A stretch of 64,000 nt of DNA from Rhodocyclaceae bacterium (GTDB lineage: Bacteria; Pseudomonadota; Gammaproteobacteria; Burkholderiales; CAIKXV01): the NCBI GenBank assembly GCA_020248265.1, contig JADCHX010000001.1:1-64000 (forward strand). The letters are read 5' to 3'. The notes under the pieces were generated by a model. It saw only the letters and a program-made list of their open reading frames with translations. It was not told the DNA's origin and did not search any database. Both the position numbers and the translations under genes were made by a program. Every line of letters starts with the position of its first letter. Within the stretch, counting starts at the first letter, position 1. This document shows positions 34,030 to 43,126 of this stretch, piece by piece.

Positions 34030-35385
34030 CTAGCCTCCTGTGCCCGCCACGGTGGCCGGGAGCGTGGCGAAGTCGTCGAGCGTATCGATGCGCCAGCAGT
34101 GGTCGAGGGCTGCGTCGACGTTCGCCGACGGCAGGACACCGTCGGCGAGCGCACGGAACTTCGTTTCCAGCGCGGCGTCGCTCAGCGGATTGTCCAGGGT
34201 GCCGACGGCATGCGCCACCGTGTATTCGAACACGCGGCCATCGGTGGTCGTCACCTGCACCCAGGCCTGATCGCGCCGCAGCGCGGGGTCGGACTCGGCG
34301 TGGATGCGCGCGCGCAGGGACAGCACCTGCGCATCGTTCACCCGACCGTCCTGGAACTGCCGCTCGCCGCCGGCGCCGTCGGCCAGTGCGACCGCGGCGC
34401 AGTGGAACACGCTGAACTTGCCTTCCAGGCCGGTGCGCGGTGCCGGATTGCCGGTGATCTTGAGCACGATCGGATGCAGCCGCAGCGCGACCCGCGCGAC
34501 CTCGGTGGCCAGCAGTGCGTGGCGCTCGCGCACCTGGATGCAGGCGTCGATCGCCGCATGCAGGACGATGCCGCAGGCGAAGGGCTTGAAGGTCACATAC
34601 GACAGCTCATAGGTGTCGCCGAGGCCTGCGATGATCGGCGTGGGATCGGACCCGGGCAGGTAGACCTGGGCGAAGCCACGCGGAGCCTCGATCGAGCGAT
34701 CGGAACTGGTGAATCCTTCCTCGGCGAGAAGCGCAGCCAGCAGGCCGCTTTCGGCTGCGCGGCCGCAGTTGAAGCTCTTGCACATGGTGCCGAACATCTC
34801 GCGCAGGCCGCTGGACTGGGTGGCGGCGATGCCTAGGGCCCAGGCCATGCGCTGTTCGTCGAGGCCAAGCAGCTTGCCGGCGGCGGCCGCCGCGCCGAAC
34901 ACGCCGGTAGTGCTGTTGGTGAACCAGCGGGCGTTGTCGGTCAGGTACACCGCATTGGCGATCCGGCACTCGACCTCGATGCCGAGGATGAATGCGTGCA
35001 GTACGTCCCTGCCGTGGCTGCCCCGGTGTTCGCCCAGCGCGAACGGTGCCGGTGCCACCGCGGCCGTCGGATTCAGGTTCGTGTTGCGCGGCTGGCCATC
35101 ATCGAAGTCGTGCACGTGGGACGAGATGCCGTTGATCAACGCGGCCGACATCAGGTCGCTGGCGCGTCCGCGGGCGATCACGGTGGACTGCGGCGGCCCG
35201 GCGAAGCGTTCGCGCACCCGCAGGGCCGCATCGACCGCCGGATGCGTCGAACCACCCACCGCGCATCCGAGCCAGTTGAGCAGGGCGCGACGACCCTGGT
35301 GCACGACCGAAGGCGGCAGGTCCGAGAAACGGGACTCGACGACGAAGCGGGCCAGCGTGCGGGTGATCGGGGGCGTGTCGGTCAT
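34030..35385 (-). CDS. MmgE/PrpD-family protein
   Basis: 451 aa, typical length. The family includes 2-methylcitrate dehydratase, cis-aconitate decarboxylase and relatives handling tricarboxylates. GISSHVHDFDDGQPRNTNLNP near residue 85 is the family's active-site region (HDFDD), with STTGVFGAAAAAGKLLGL and FKPFACG downstream. It is sandwiched between Bug 10 (10-bp gap) and the SDR. A tricarboxylate-like substrate imported through the Bug is a reasonable inference. Confidence 0.88.
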   Translation of the reverse strand: MTDTPPITRTLARFVVESRFSDLPPSVVHQGRRALLNWLGCAVGGSTHPAVDAALRVRERFAGPPQSTVIARGRASDLMSAALINGISSHVHDFDDGQPRNTNLNPTAAVAPAPFALGEHRGSHGRDVLHAFILGIEVECRIANAVYLTDNARWFTNSTTGVFGAAAAAGKLLGLDEQRMAWALGIAATQSSGLREMFGTMCKSFNCGRAAESGLLAALLAEEGFTSSDRSIEAPRGFAQVYLPGSDPTPIIAGLGDTYELSYVTFKPFACGIVLHAAIDACIQVRERHALLATEVARVALRLHPIVLKITGNPAPRTGLEGKFSVFHCAAVALADGAGGERQFQDGRVNDAQVLSLRARIHAESDPALRRDQAWVQVTTTDGRVFEYTVAHAVGTLDNPLSDAALETKFRALADGVLPSANVDAALDHCWRIDTLDDFATLPATVAGTGG

Positions 35386-35395
35386 GGCGCGGCGC

Positions 35396-36382
35396 TCAAT
35401 CGGGGGTGATGCCGGCAGCTGCGATCACCTTCGCCCATTTCGGCAGTTCGGACCGGAGGTAGGCGTCGAAGGCCTCCGGGGTGTTTCCGACCGGTTCCGC
35501 ACCCAGGCTGTGCAGGCGTGCGCGAACCTCCGGCAGTTCAGTCATGCGTCGCAGCTCGCGCGCGAGCAGGTCCACGATCGGCCGAGGGGTCCTGCGCGGA
35601 GCCAGGATGCCGAACCAGGTTCCGACATCGAAGCCCTTCAGCGCATCGCCGATCGGTGGTATCTCGGGGGCGGCTTCGGAACGCTGGCCGGTGCTGATGC
35701 CCAGCGCACGCAGTTTGCCGGCCTTCACCTGCGGCAGCACCGAAGGCAGCGTGCTGAACATCAACTGGACCTGTCCACTGACCACGTCCGAGATCGCGTT
35801 GGCGGCCGCCTTGTACGGCACATGGATCAGGTCCACGCCGGCGAGCGACTTGAACAGTTCGGCGGCGAGATGGGTGCCGGTACCGCTGCCGGAGGAAGCG
35901 TAGATCAGGCCCTTGGGCGTGCTCTTCGCCAGCGCGATGAGTTCGCTCACAGAGCGTGCCGGCACGGATGGATTGACCACCAGCACATTGGGCACGGTGG
36001 CGATCAGACTGACCGGGGCGAAGTCCGCGATCGGATCGTAGGAAAGCTTCTTGTAGAGGCTGGGATTGGCGGTGTGGGTGCCGAAGCTGCCCAGCAGCAG
36101 GGTGTAGCCGTCCGGCGCGGCCCGGGCGACCACCTCGGTGCCCAGGATGCCACCGGCACCACCACGGTTGTCGACCACGAAGGGCTGGCCGAGCGCTTCG
36201 GACAGCTTCAACGCAGCCAGCCGGCCGCTGATGTCGGCAGAGCCGCCGGTGCCGAACGGGATGACGACCCGGACGGGACGGTTGGGGTAGACCTGTGCAC
36301 TGACAGGCATCCAGGCATGGGTGCACAGGATCACGACGAGCGTGAGAGTGGTCCACGAAGGGCGATGCTGTCTTGAATGCAT
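35396..36382 (-). CDS. Bug/TctC-family periplasmic binding protein 10
   Basis: 328 aa. ATG at 36382 follows GGAAGA; another ATG six codons upstream is possible. Signal ending MPVSAQ. Motifs: IPFGTGGSAD, APDGYTLLL, YDPIADFAPV and HVPYKAAA (Ala replaces Gly). First gene of a Bug-MmgE-SDR transcript. Confidence 0.93.
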   Translation of the reverse strand: MHSRQHRPSWTTLTLVVILCTHAWMPVSAQVYPNRPVRVVIPFGTGGSADISGRLAALKLSEALGQPFVVDNRGGAGGILGTEVVARAAPDGYTLLLGSFGTHTANPSLYKKLSYDPIADFAPVSLIATVPNVLVVNPSVPARSVSELIALAKSTPKGLIYASSGSGTGTHLAAELFKSLAGVDLIHVPYKAAANAISDVVSGQVQLMFSTLPSVLPQVKAGKLRALGISTGQRSEAAPEIPPIGDALKGFDVGTWFGILAPRRTPRPIVDLLARELRRMTELPEVRARLHSLGAEPVGNTPEAFDAYLRSELPKWAKVIAAAGITPD

Positions 36383-36668
36383 TCGTTCTTCCAGTTGCAT
36401 CGCGCGGCGCAAGGCCCTCGTGCAGTCGGTGTGACCCCGTCTGGCGCCATGATACGTCCCGATGCACTGGAACAGCACTGCATGCCGCCGCCGTCGCTGC
36501 GCGAGGGCGGTTCGGATACACGTACTTTCTCCTGTGCCGGAGACGATCCTGCGAGCCGCCCCATGAAAATCGGGACGCCAAGCGGTACAGGACTTGCCTG
36601 CTAGAACCGGCTCCTGCGCACTTCCACGCGCGGCATTGGAATCCTCATTACGTTAAACCGAATTGCCG
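36383..36668. other. 286-bp intergenic stretch, no gene seen
   Basis: The longest gene-free interval in the window. It must hold the promoter of the Bug 10 transcript and the end of the VOC/FAH transcript. I see no convincing open frame, RNA gene, clear promoter hexamers or repeat. Confidence 0.6.
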
Positions 36669-37454
36669 CTACCGCGCTTCAGCCACCACCGGATTGCGCA
36701 GGATCCCGATCCCCGGAATCTCGACCTCGCACACATCGCCGACCTTCATGTTCTGTGGCAAGCCGTCCGTTCCCATCCAGATGACATCGCCCGGATAGAG
36801 CGTGATGTACTTCGTGATCTCGCTTATGTAGGTCTCGACGTCGAAGATCATGTTGGCCGTGGCGAAGCGGTCGACCTCGGCTCCGTTCAGACGGACGATC
36901 GTCGTCATCGTGCGGTAGTCGAGGTCGGTGACGATCCAGGGACCCATCGGCTTGAAGGTGTCCGCATTCTTCGACCGCCACATCGTGCGGTCGTTGCGCT
37001 GCCAGGTGCGTTCGCTGACGTCGTTGCCGATGGTCCAGCCGAAGACGTGCTCGAGCGCGCGCTCCTTCGGGATGTGCTTGCCCTGCTTGCCGATGACCGC
37101 GACCAGTTCGCCCTCGTACTGGAACTGCTCGCCCGAATCGGCCGGCTTGACGATGTTCTCGCCATGGGCGATCAGGGCGTTGTTCGCCCGGTAGCCGATG
37201 TCGGGGTTGGGCGGGAACACCGGCTCGACGCCGCGGCGCTTCGCGCTCTTGATGATGTGGTCGGTATAGTTGATGCCCACGCAGTAGAACGTGGCCGGGA
37301 CGACAGGCAGCAGAAGCTTCACCGCGTCCAGGGCATGCCGCTGCGCGGTGACCGAATGCGACCCGAACGGACTGCCGTCGACGGCGGTCACGACGCCATT
37401 GTCGACGATCCCGTACGACACCTTCCCATCCACCTCGAACCTGCACCAGATCAT
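36669..37454 (-). CDS. FAH-family hydrolase/isomerase
   Basis: 261 aa, only the C-terminal FAH domain plus a short lead, unlike the 450-aa fumarylacetoacetase at 2834. QYEGELVAVIGK and GNDVSERTWQ carry the acidic metal ligands; YPGDVIWMGTDG is the usual late loop. Relatives include acylpyruvases, oxaloacetate decarboxylases and 2-hydroxyhepta-2,4-diene-1,7-dioate isomerase. The VOC protein 76 bp upstream resembles an extradiol dioxygenase, so ring-cleavage product processing is plausible. Confidence 0.87.
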   Translation of the reverse strand: MIWCRFEVDGKVSYGIVDNGVVTAVDGSPFGSHSVTAQRHALDAVKLLLPVVPATFYCVGINYTDHIIKSAKRRGVEPVFPPNPDIGYRANNALIAHGENIVKPADSGEQFQYEGELVAVIGKQGKHIPKERALEHVFGWTIGNDVSERTWQRNDRTMWRSKNADTFKPMGPWIVTDLDYRTMTTIVRLNGAEVDRFATANMIFDVETYISEITKYITLYPGDVIWMGTDGLPQNMKVGDVCEVEIPGIGILRNPVVAEAR

Positions 37455-37530
37455 CGCGCCTGCCTCGCTGTCGTTGTATCGAACGCCCGGTCGTGGAAAC
37501 CGTCCGGGAGAATGCTCCGGTCGTAGCCGA

Positions 37531-38133
37531 TCACTCGGGCATGCGGACCAGTTCCTGCTGCGTCACGCCGCTGCGATACTGTGCCACGTATTCGCCCGGA
37601 TCGATCTCGATCCCCGACACGTTGCGCCGGTAGCTCTCGGACCGATAGTAGGCAAGATAGGCCTCTTCATCGGCGTAGTTGACCGCCGACAGCTCGACCA
37701 TGTTGCCGTCGGGATCACGGTAGTAGAAGCTCGTTCCAGGACCGTGGTTCCAGGCGCGCTCCGGGACGATGCCCTGCGCGCGCAACGCTTCGAACCTGGA
37801 AAACAGATGATCCAGGCCCTGATGGCGCAACTGCATGTGATGCAGTCCGGGCTCGCCCTTCAGCCCATCGGCCTTGCCGCTCACGGCAGGTACTTCGAAG
37901 AGGCCCAGCACCTGCGTGTAGGGATGCTGGTGATAGAGCCGGATGAACGCGATACCCCATGCGCCGGTCCATGAGGCCTGCTTCGCATCGTCGCGCACGA
38001 AGAACGCCTTCACCTGCAGCAGGTTCTCGTACCAGTCCTTCAGCCGTGCGAAGTTGGACGTCTTCAGCACCACTTCACTGAACTGTGGCGCCGGGAACGG
38101 CCCGTCCGTTCCCACCCCTTCGGCAGCGCTCAT
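37531..38133 (-). CDS. VOC-superfamily protein (extradiol dioxygenase/glyoxalase-like)
   Basis: 200 aa from the ATG with GGGGAG upstream; the frame extends further but without a ribosome site. Two betaalphabetabetabeta halves: FSEVVLKTSNFARLKDWYENLL and LHHMQLRHQGLDHLFSRF. Likely metal residues are His in LHHMQLR and Glu in DGNMVELS; the first-strand His is replaced by Glu in SEVVLK. It could be a small catechol-type dioxygenase or an isomerase. Paired with the FAH-family gene downstream. Confidence 0.8.
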   Translation of the reverse strand: MSAAEGVGTDGPFPAPQFSEVVLKTSNFARLKDWYENLLQVKAFFVRDDAKQASWTGAWGIAFIRLYHQHPYTQVLGLFEVPAVSGKADGLKGEPGLHHMQLRHQGLDHLFSRFEALRAQGIVPERAWNHGPGTSFYYRDPDGNMVELSAVNYADEEAYLAYYRSESYRRNVSGIEIDPGEYVAQYRSGVTQQELVRMPE

Positions 38134-38344
38134 GTCTGTATCTCCCCGATCGGACAAACGGCCCCGGCCCTGGATCTTTTCCAGGGGATGGTCCCCCTGC
38201 GTCCGCCAGTGATCCGTGAAACGCCTCGCCTGCAACTGCAGACCGCGCGTGCACTTGATCCGTCACCACTATATATTAGCGCCGACAGGGTACGAATGCG
38301 CACCTCGATTCGACGCGGCGACCCGGTTCCAGGGAGGAACGACC

Positions 38345-39337
38345 ATGAAGACGCGCATCCCGCAGGGGTGGCTGCTGGCGTCGCTCGTTGGCACGGCTGC
38401 GGCTGGATGCAGCCTGCACGCGCACGCACAGGGTCCTGCGCCCTATCCTGCCCGCCCGCTGCGGATCATCACCGGCTTCGTCGTCGGAGGTGTCAGCGAC
38501 ATCATCGCGCGCACCGTCGGCGAGCAGGTGGGGCGCCAGCTCGGCCAACAGGTCCTCATAGACACCAAGCCTGGCGCGGGCGGCATGCTGGCAATGGAGA
38601 TCGCGGCTGCTGCCTCGCCCGATGGATACACGCTCCACCTGGCCACGTCGATCATGGCGCTGGGACCGCTGTTCACCGAGCGCAAGGTCTCCTTCGATCC
38701 GTTGAAGGCTTTCGCTCCGGTCGCCCGGCTCGGCACCGGGCCGACGGTCCTCGCCGTCACGCCCAAGCTCCCGGTCAGATCGGTGAAGGACCTGGTCGAA
38801 CTGGGACGATCGCGACCGGAACCCCTGCTGGTCGGGCATTCGGGAGACGGTTCGATCCAGCATCTGGCTGGAGAATTCTTCCGCGTCATGTCCGGGGTGA
38901 AGCTCACGCCGATCGCCTATCGCAGCGGGCAGGCTTCGCTCACGGCAGCCTTGCAGGGCGAAGTGGAGGCGACCTTCGCGCCGCTGTCCTCGGCGCTCGC
39001 CCACATGGAAGCCGGCCGGCTGCGGGCACTGGGCGTGACCGGTGCGGTCCGGGCGAAGGCCGCCCCCGACATCCCCGCCATCGCCGAATTCCTGCCCGGC
39101 TTCAACATCGCGTCCTGGTACGGACTGGTGGTGCCGGCAGCCACGCCGGGCCCTGTCATCGCGCGGCTCAACGAAGAGACGCGCAAGGCCCTGCAAGCGC
39201 CTGCACTGCTCGACATCCTGGAGCGCCAGGGCATCGAGGTCCAGTACTCCACGGCCGCCGAGTTCGGCAGGCTGATGAGCGACGATCGACAACGCTGGAG
39301 CAGGCTGGTGAAGGAAGCAGGCGTCGTCCTGCGCTGA
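38345..39337 (+). CDS. Bug/TctC-family periplasmic binding protein 11
   Basis: 330 aa, GGGAGG ahead of the ATG. The leader contains AAGC at residues 19-22, a possible lipobox, before HAHAQ. Cleft motifs diverge: TGFVVGGVSD, SPDGYTLHL, FDPLKAFAPV and PIAYRSGQ in place of HVPYKG. It diverges from the VOC gene; an AT-rich TATATATTA stretch at 38270-38278 may be part of its promoter. No enzyme gene is co-directional except Bug 12. Confidence 0.92.
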   Translation: MKTRIPQGWLLASLVGTAAAGCSLHAHAQGPAPYPARPLRIITGFVVGGVSDIIARTVGEQVGRQLGQQVLIDTKPGAGGMLAMEIAAAASPDGYTLHLATSIMALGPLFTERKVSFDPLKAFAPVARLGTGPTVLAVTPKLPVRSVKDLVELGRSRPEPLLVGHSGDGSIQHLAGEFFRVMSGVKLTPIAYRSGQASLTAALQGEVEATFAPLSSALAHMEAGRLRALGVTGAVRAKAAPDIPAIAEFLPGFNIASWYGLVVPAATPGPVIARLNEETRKALQAPALLDILERQGIEVQYSTAAEFGRLMSDDRQRWSRLVKEAGVVLR

Positions 39338-39452
39338 CGCGGTCGGCCGCAACCAGGGTGCGTCGGTCGCACGCCGATCGCGCATCAGGCCACCGCAGTG
39401 GCGAGTAGGATGTGGCGCTGACCCAGCCGCGCGCCATTGCTCCCTCGCCTCG

Positions 39453-40451
39453 ATGTCACGACCGGAGACCGCAGTCTTGCATCCACCCCTGCACGCCTCG
39501 TCCCTGCTTGCGATCTGCCTTCTGGCAGCGCCCGCCGCCCTCGCCCAGGACTACCCCACGCGCGTCATCCGCATCGTGGTCGCGCAGGCTGCCGCCTCCG
39601 GCCCCGACCTCGTGGCGCGCACGATCGCGCAGAAGCTCACCGAATCCTGGGGGCAGCAGGTGATCGTCGACAATCGTCCGGGAGCGAACGGCATCATCGG
39701 CGGCGAGCTGGTAGCACGCGCAAAGCCCGATGGCTACACGCTGCTGATCGGGGTGCCGAGCGCGATCACGATGAATCCGTTCGTCTACCGGCAGATGCCC
39801 TACGATCCGCTGCGCGACCTGGCACCGGTCACGCAGATCGCGACGAACACCTTCGGTCTCGTCGTGACACCCAGCCTGCCCGCGTCTTCGATGAAGGCGC
39901 TGGTGGCGCTCGCGAAATCCCGCCCCGGTGAGTTGCTGTATGCATCGGCGGGCCTGGCCAACCAGACCCACCTTGCGGGCGAGCTGTTCGCGAACGCGGT
40001 GGACATCCGCATGGTGCATGTGCCGTACAAGGGCTCCACGCCTGCATGGACGGACCTCATCAGCGGGCAGGTCGCGCTGATGTTCACCTCCACCCAGGGC
40101 GTGACGGGCCATGTGAAGACCGGCAAGCTGCGGCTGCTCGCCACGCTGGGCGAAAAACGCGCGCCGGCATTCCCGACCACGCCGACCGTCGTCGAATCTG
40201 GCTATCCGACCGTGGTGATCACCGGCTGGACAGGGTTGTTCGCGACCACCGGCACGCCGCCCGATGTGCTGGGGAAACTGGCACGCGAGGTCGGCAGGCA
40301 TCTGGGCGCCGCGGACGTGCGTGAACGAATGGCCTCCGATGGCGCCGAACCGAGCCCCAGCAACCCGGAAGCATTTGCAGCCTTCGTCAAGGCCGAAGCG
40401 GTCAAGTGGTCCCGGGTCATCCGGGCTGCCGGCCTCGAGAACACGCAATAG
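39453..40451 (+). CDS. Bug/TctC-family periplasmic binding protein 12
   Basis: 332 aa, signal ending PAALAQ. VAQAAASGPD (unusual first loop), KPDGYTLLI, YDPLRDLAPV and HVPYKGST. It follows Bug 11 by 115 bp, so this is a receptor-only pair with no enzyme on the same strand. Converges on the second MmgE/PrpD gene (33-bp gap). Confidence 0.92.
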   Translation: MSRPETAVLHPPLHASSLLAICLLAAPAALAQDYPTRVIRIVVAQAAASGPDLVARTIAQKLTESWGQQVIVDNRPGANGIIGGELVARAKPDGYTLLIGVPSAITMNPFVYRQMPYDPLRDLAPVTQIATNTFGLVVTPSLPASSMKALVALAKSRPGELLYASAGLANQTHLAGELFANAVDIRMVHVPYKGSTPAWTDLISGQVALMFTSTQGVTGHVKTGKLRLLATLGEKRAPAFPTTPTVVESGYPTVVITGWTGLFATTGTPPDVLGKLAREVGRHLGAADVRERMASDGAEPSPSNPEAFAAFVKAEAVKWSRVIRAAGLENTQ

Positions 40452-40484
40452 CGTCGGCGAGGGCGCGCCGCTGCAGCCGGCGAA

Positions 40485-41867
40485 TCAGAGGTCTGCGCCG
40501 CCCGCAAACCCGCGCATGTCGGCGATCCGTTCGAGCCGCAGGCTGTCGCGATAGACCGTATCGGACAGCGCCTGGCCCCATACCGGCCGCGCGAGATCGA
40601 AGAACTTCCGCTCCACCTCTCCCGGTGCATGCGGGTTGTCCGGCTCGCCACGCATGACCTCGCATCGTCCCTCCAGCCTGCGGCCGTCCTTGAGCACGAC
40701 GGCCAGCACGCACATCTGCTTCTCAGGATACTGGCGGGTGAAGCCTGCGTCCTCCTGCAGGTCCACGCGCAGCATGAGCGCCTTCACCCGGGGATCGGCG
40801 ACCCCCGCCTCGCCGAAGCAGTCGAGGTTCCAGCGCCGATGGACCAGCACCGTCGCCAGTGCAAAAGGCACGGAGAAGCGGGCGCCGAACGCGTTGTCCA
40901 CCACCGTCTTTCCGCAGAAAACGGCGAGGCGATGCGTGCGCACCTCGACCCTGGCGATGTCGTCCACGTCGAACGAAACGGCGGGCTCTCGCTCAAGCAG
41001 GTCGCGCAACGCGTCGATCGCCGAATGCAGGTGGCGCGCGCCGGAGTACAGCTTGATGTAGCCCTCGCCTGCGTACCATTGACTGCCGAGCCCGGCAACG
41101 GCGCCAGCGGCATCGAAGGCGTCGCCCAGCACCTGGCCGAAGGTCACGTCGAGCGCCGCATGCGGCCCGGTGAAGCCAGCTTCGGCGAGCCGGACCGCCA
41201 TCTGTCCCATCTGGCTGCTGTGCCCGGCATACCAGTTGCGCACGGTCGCGCCGTCGAGCATGGTCTGTCGGTTGCCTCCCATCGGCGTTGCGCCTGCGAC
41301 GTTGATCAACGCGCGGACCTGGGCGCGCGACAGCCCGCGCATCTTCGCCACCGTCATCGCCGCCCCGAGCACGCCGTAGGTGCCATGCGGCTGCACCATG
41401 ATGCGCATCTTCGCCGCACCGCCCACGCGTGCGCACACCTCGTATCCGACGACGCAGGCGAGCAATGTCTCTGCACCGCTGGCGCCTGTCTCCTGCGCCA
41501 CGGCGAGCGCGGACGGCAGGCAATGGATGCCCGGATGCCCGTGCGACTGCGAGTTTCCCGAATCGAGCTCCAGGAACACGCCGGCCGTACCGTTCAGCCC
41601 GGCTGCATCCAGCGGGTTCATCCGGCGGCCGCTGCCGACCACGCAGGCCGCGCCGGGCGCGGTGAGCGGCGCATGCACCGCCAGCAGCGCCTTCATCTCG
41701 CTGGTCTGCATCCCCGCGGCGATCACCGCAAGGGTGTCGGCGAAGGTGATGCGCATCTCGTCGAGCACCGCATCGGGGATGTCCTCGAGGCGGGTGCGGC
41801 AGACGAAGTCCGCGATGAGGTCGAGATAGTCTCCGTCGAGCGGCGCTGGAGCGGTCATGGTCTTCAT
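40485..41867 (-). CDS. MmgE/PrpD-family protein
   Basis: 460 aa. GVFLELDSGNSQSHGHPGIH is the active-site-like segment, differing from the HDFDD version in the gene at 34030, so the two probably act on different acids. QPHGTYGVLGAAMTVAKMRGL and GEGYIKLYSGARHLHSA follow the family order. Last gene of the seven-gene minus-strand operon starting at 48443, 10 bp after the hydrolase. A second ATG three codons in is an alternative start. Confidence 0.88.
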   Translation of the reverse strand: MKTMTAPAPLDGDYLDLIADFVCRTRLEDIPDAVLDEMRITFADTLAVIAAGMQTSEMKALLAVHAPLTAPGAACVVGSGRRMNPLDAAGLNGTAGVFLELDSGNSQSHGHPGIHCLPSALAVAQETGASGAETLLACVVGYEVCARVGGAAKMRIMVQPHGTYGVLGAAMTVAKMRGLSRAQVRALINVAGATPMGGNRQTMLDGATVRNWYAGHSSQMGQMAVRLAEAGFTGPHAALDVTFGQVLGDAFDAAGAVAGLGSQWYAGEGYIKLYSGARHLHSAIDALRDLLEREPAVSFDVDDIARVEVRTHRLAVFCGKTVVDNAFGARFSVPFALATVLVHRRWNLDCFGEAGVADPRVKALMLRVDLQEDAGFTRQYPEKQMCVLAVVLKDGRRLEGRCEVMRGEPDNPHAPGEVERKFFDLARPVWGQALSDTVYRDSLRLERIADMRGFAGGADL

Positions 41868-41877
41868 CGTGCGCCGC

Positions 41878-43101
41878 TCAGGATGCCAGCTGGTCCACCT
41901 TGAATACATCGGCCAGCCAGTCCATCGCCAGCTCCTGGCCGATGGTCGGGTTGTCGTGCTGGCAATGGTCGGCGCCGGTCTCCTCCGCGGTCACGATGCG
42001 CAACGTCACGTCGACCGACTTGCGCTTCGCGTACTCGTGGACCATGTTCGCCCGCTGCACGCCGTTGACGTCATGCCCGCCATGGACGATGAGGTAGGGG
42101 CAGCGCATCTTCTCCAGCACGCCTTCCAGCGTGAACGGCCGGGTCTTCTCGATGGCTGCGTCGATGTCGTCGGCGCCGAACACCCACTTCACGTGGCGGG
42201 ACTTCTCCGCTGTCCGGACATCCTTCCGGCTGCTGTAGCCGTGGTGGATGCTCCAGATCGCGCCGTGCGAGATGCAGGCAGCGATGCGCGGCTCCATGCT
42301 CGCCGCCCGCGCCGAGTAGTAGCCACCGAGGCTGGAGCCGCAGACCGCGATCCGCGCAGGGTCGATCGCTGTGTTCGCAAGCAGCCAGTCGATGCAGCGA
42401 CCGACCGGTACTTCATAGTCGTGCCGCGTGGGGATACCGTGCCGGCGCAGCGTGCCGCCCTGCCCCGGGCCGTCGAACATCAGTACCGAGAAGCCGCGCT
42501 GCACGGCGCCTCGGGCCATCATGAACCAGAGCTCGTCCTTGTACGAATCGAGGCCACCGCAGCAGATCAGCACCGGCTGTGGCCCGGCGCCGACCGGCGA
42601 CTGCACGAAGTAGCCGTACATCGGCTTGCCATCCTCGTACGGGATCTCGACCGCCTGTCCGGCGGGGCGCAGCTGGGCCAGGAACTTCTTCGACATCGAC
42701 TCGCAGCGCTCGAAGGTCGCGAGCCGGCGCGGATCAGAAGGCTTGAGGAAGAACTCCGCGTGACGGTAGTAGTTCGCTGCGCGCAGCCAGCAGTTCATCG
42801 CAGTCTGCCGATGCCCGCGCCCGATGGCCTCGTCGCCGCGTGCACGGTTGCGGTCGGCCACCCGCGTCCATTCGGCATGCCAGGACTCCAGGTCGCCCGG
42901 GATCATCCGGCTCGCGGCCTGCAGGCATTCACTGACCGCTCCGCCGCCTTCCTGCGTCTCGCCGAGGGCGCGCCGCAGCTGGAAGGACATGATCGGATGG
43001 TCGGGCCAGTGGTGCCAGCCGTAGGGCTCGTAGTGGGGCAGCCTGTTCTCGGTGATGACGCTGATCGCAACCTGTTCGACGCTTCCGTCCTGCATGCTCA
43101 C
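41878..43101 (-). CDS. Alpha/beta hydrolase with N-terminal helical cap (DHPON hydrolase-like)
   Basis: 407 aa from GTG at 43101, chosen because AGGAGAGG lies just upstream; ATG at 43095 is also possible. About 150 residues of helical N-terminal domain (LPHYEPYGWHHWPDHP, NCWLRAANYYRHAEFF) precede the hydrolase core. Nucleophile in GSSLGGYYS, acid in HGGHDVNG, His in GADHCQHDN. The architecture resembles 2,6-dihydroxypseudooxynicotine hydrolase, a C-C bond hydrolase. A close paralogue lies at 44149-45357. Confidence 0.85.
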   Translation of the reverse strand: MSMQDGSVEQVAISVITENRLPHYEPYGWHHWPDHPIMSFQLRRALGETQEGGGAVSECLQAASRMIPGDLESWHAEWTRVADRNRARGDEAIGRGHRQTAMNCWLRAANYYRHAEFFLKPSDPRRLATFERCESMSKKFLAQLRPAGQAVEIPYEDGKPMYGYFVQSPVGAGPQPVLICCGGLDSYKDELWFMMARGAVQRGFSVLMFDGPGQGGTLRRHGIPTRHDYEVPVGRCIDWLLANTAIDPARIAVCGSSLGGYYSARAASMEPRIAACISHGAIWSIHHGYSSRKDVRTAEKSRHVKWVFGADDIDAAIEKTRPFTLEGVLEKMRCPYLIVHGGHDVNGVQRANMVHEYAKRKSVDVTLRIVTAEETGADHCQHDNPTIGQELAMDWLADVFKVDQLAS

Positions 43102-43126
43102 GTGTCCTCTCCTCGCATCCATCCAG

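Noticed and set aside
38272-38277. Confident sigma-70 promoter for Bug 11
   Set aside because: A TATATT box exists, but the nearest TTGATC lies only 11 bp upstream, too close for a normal spacer.
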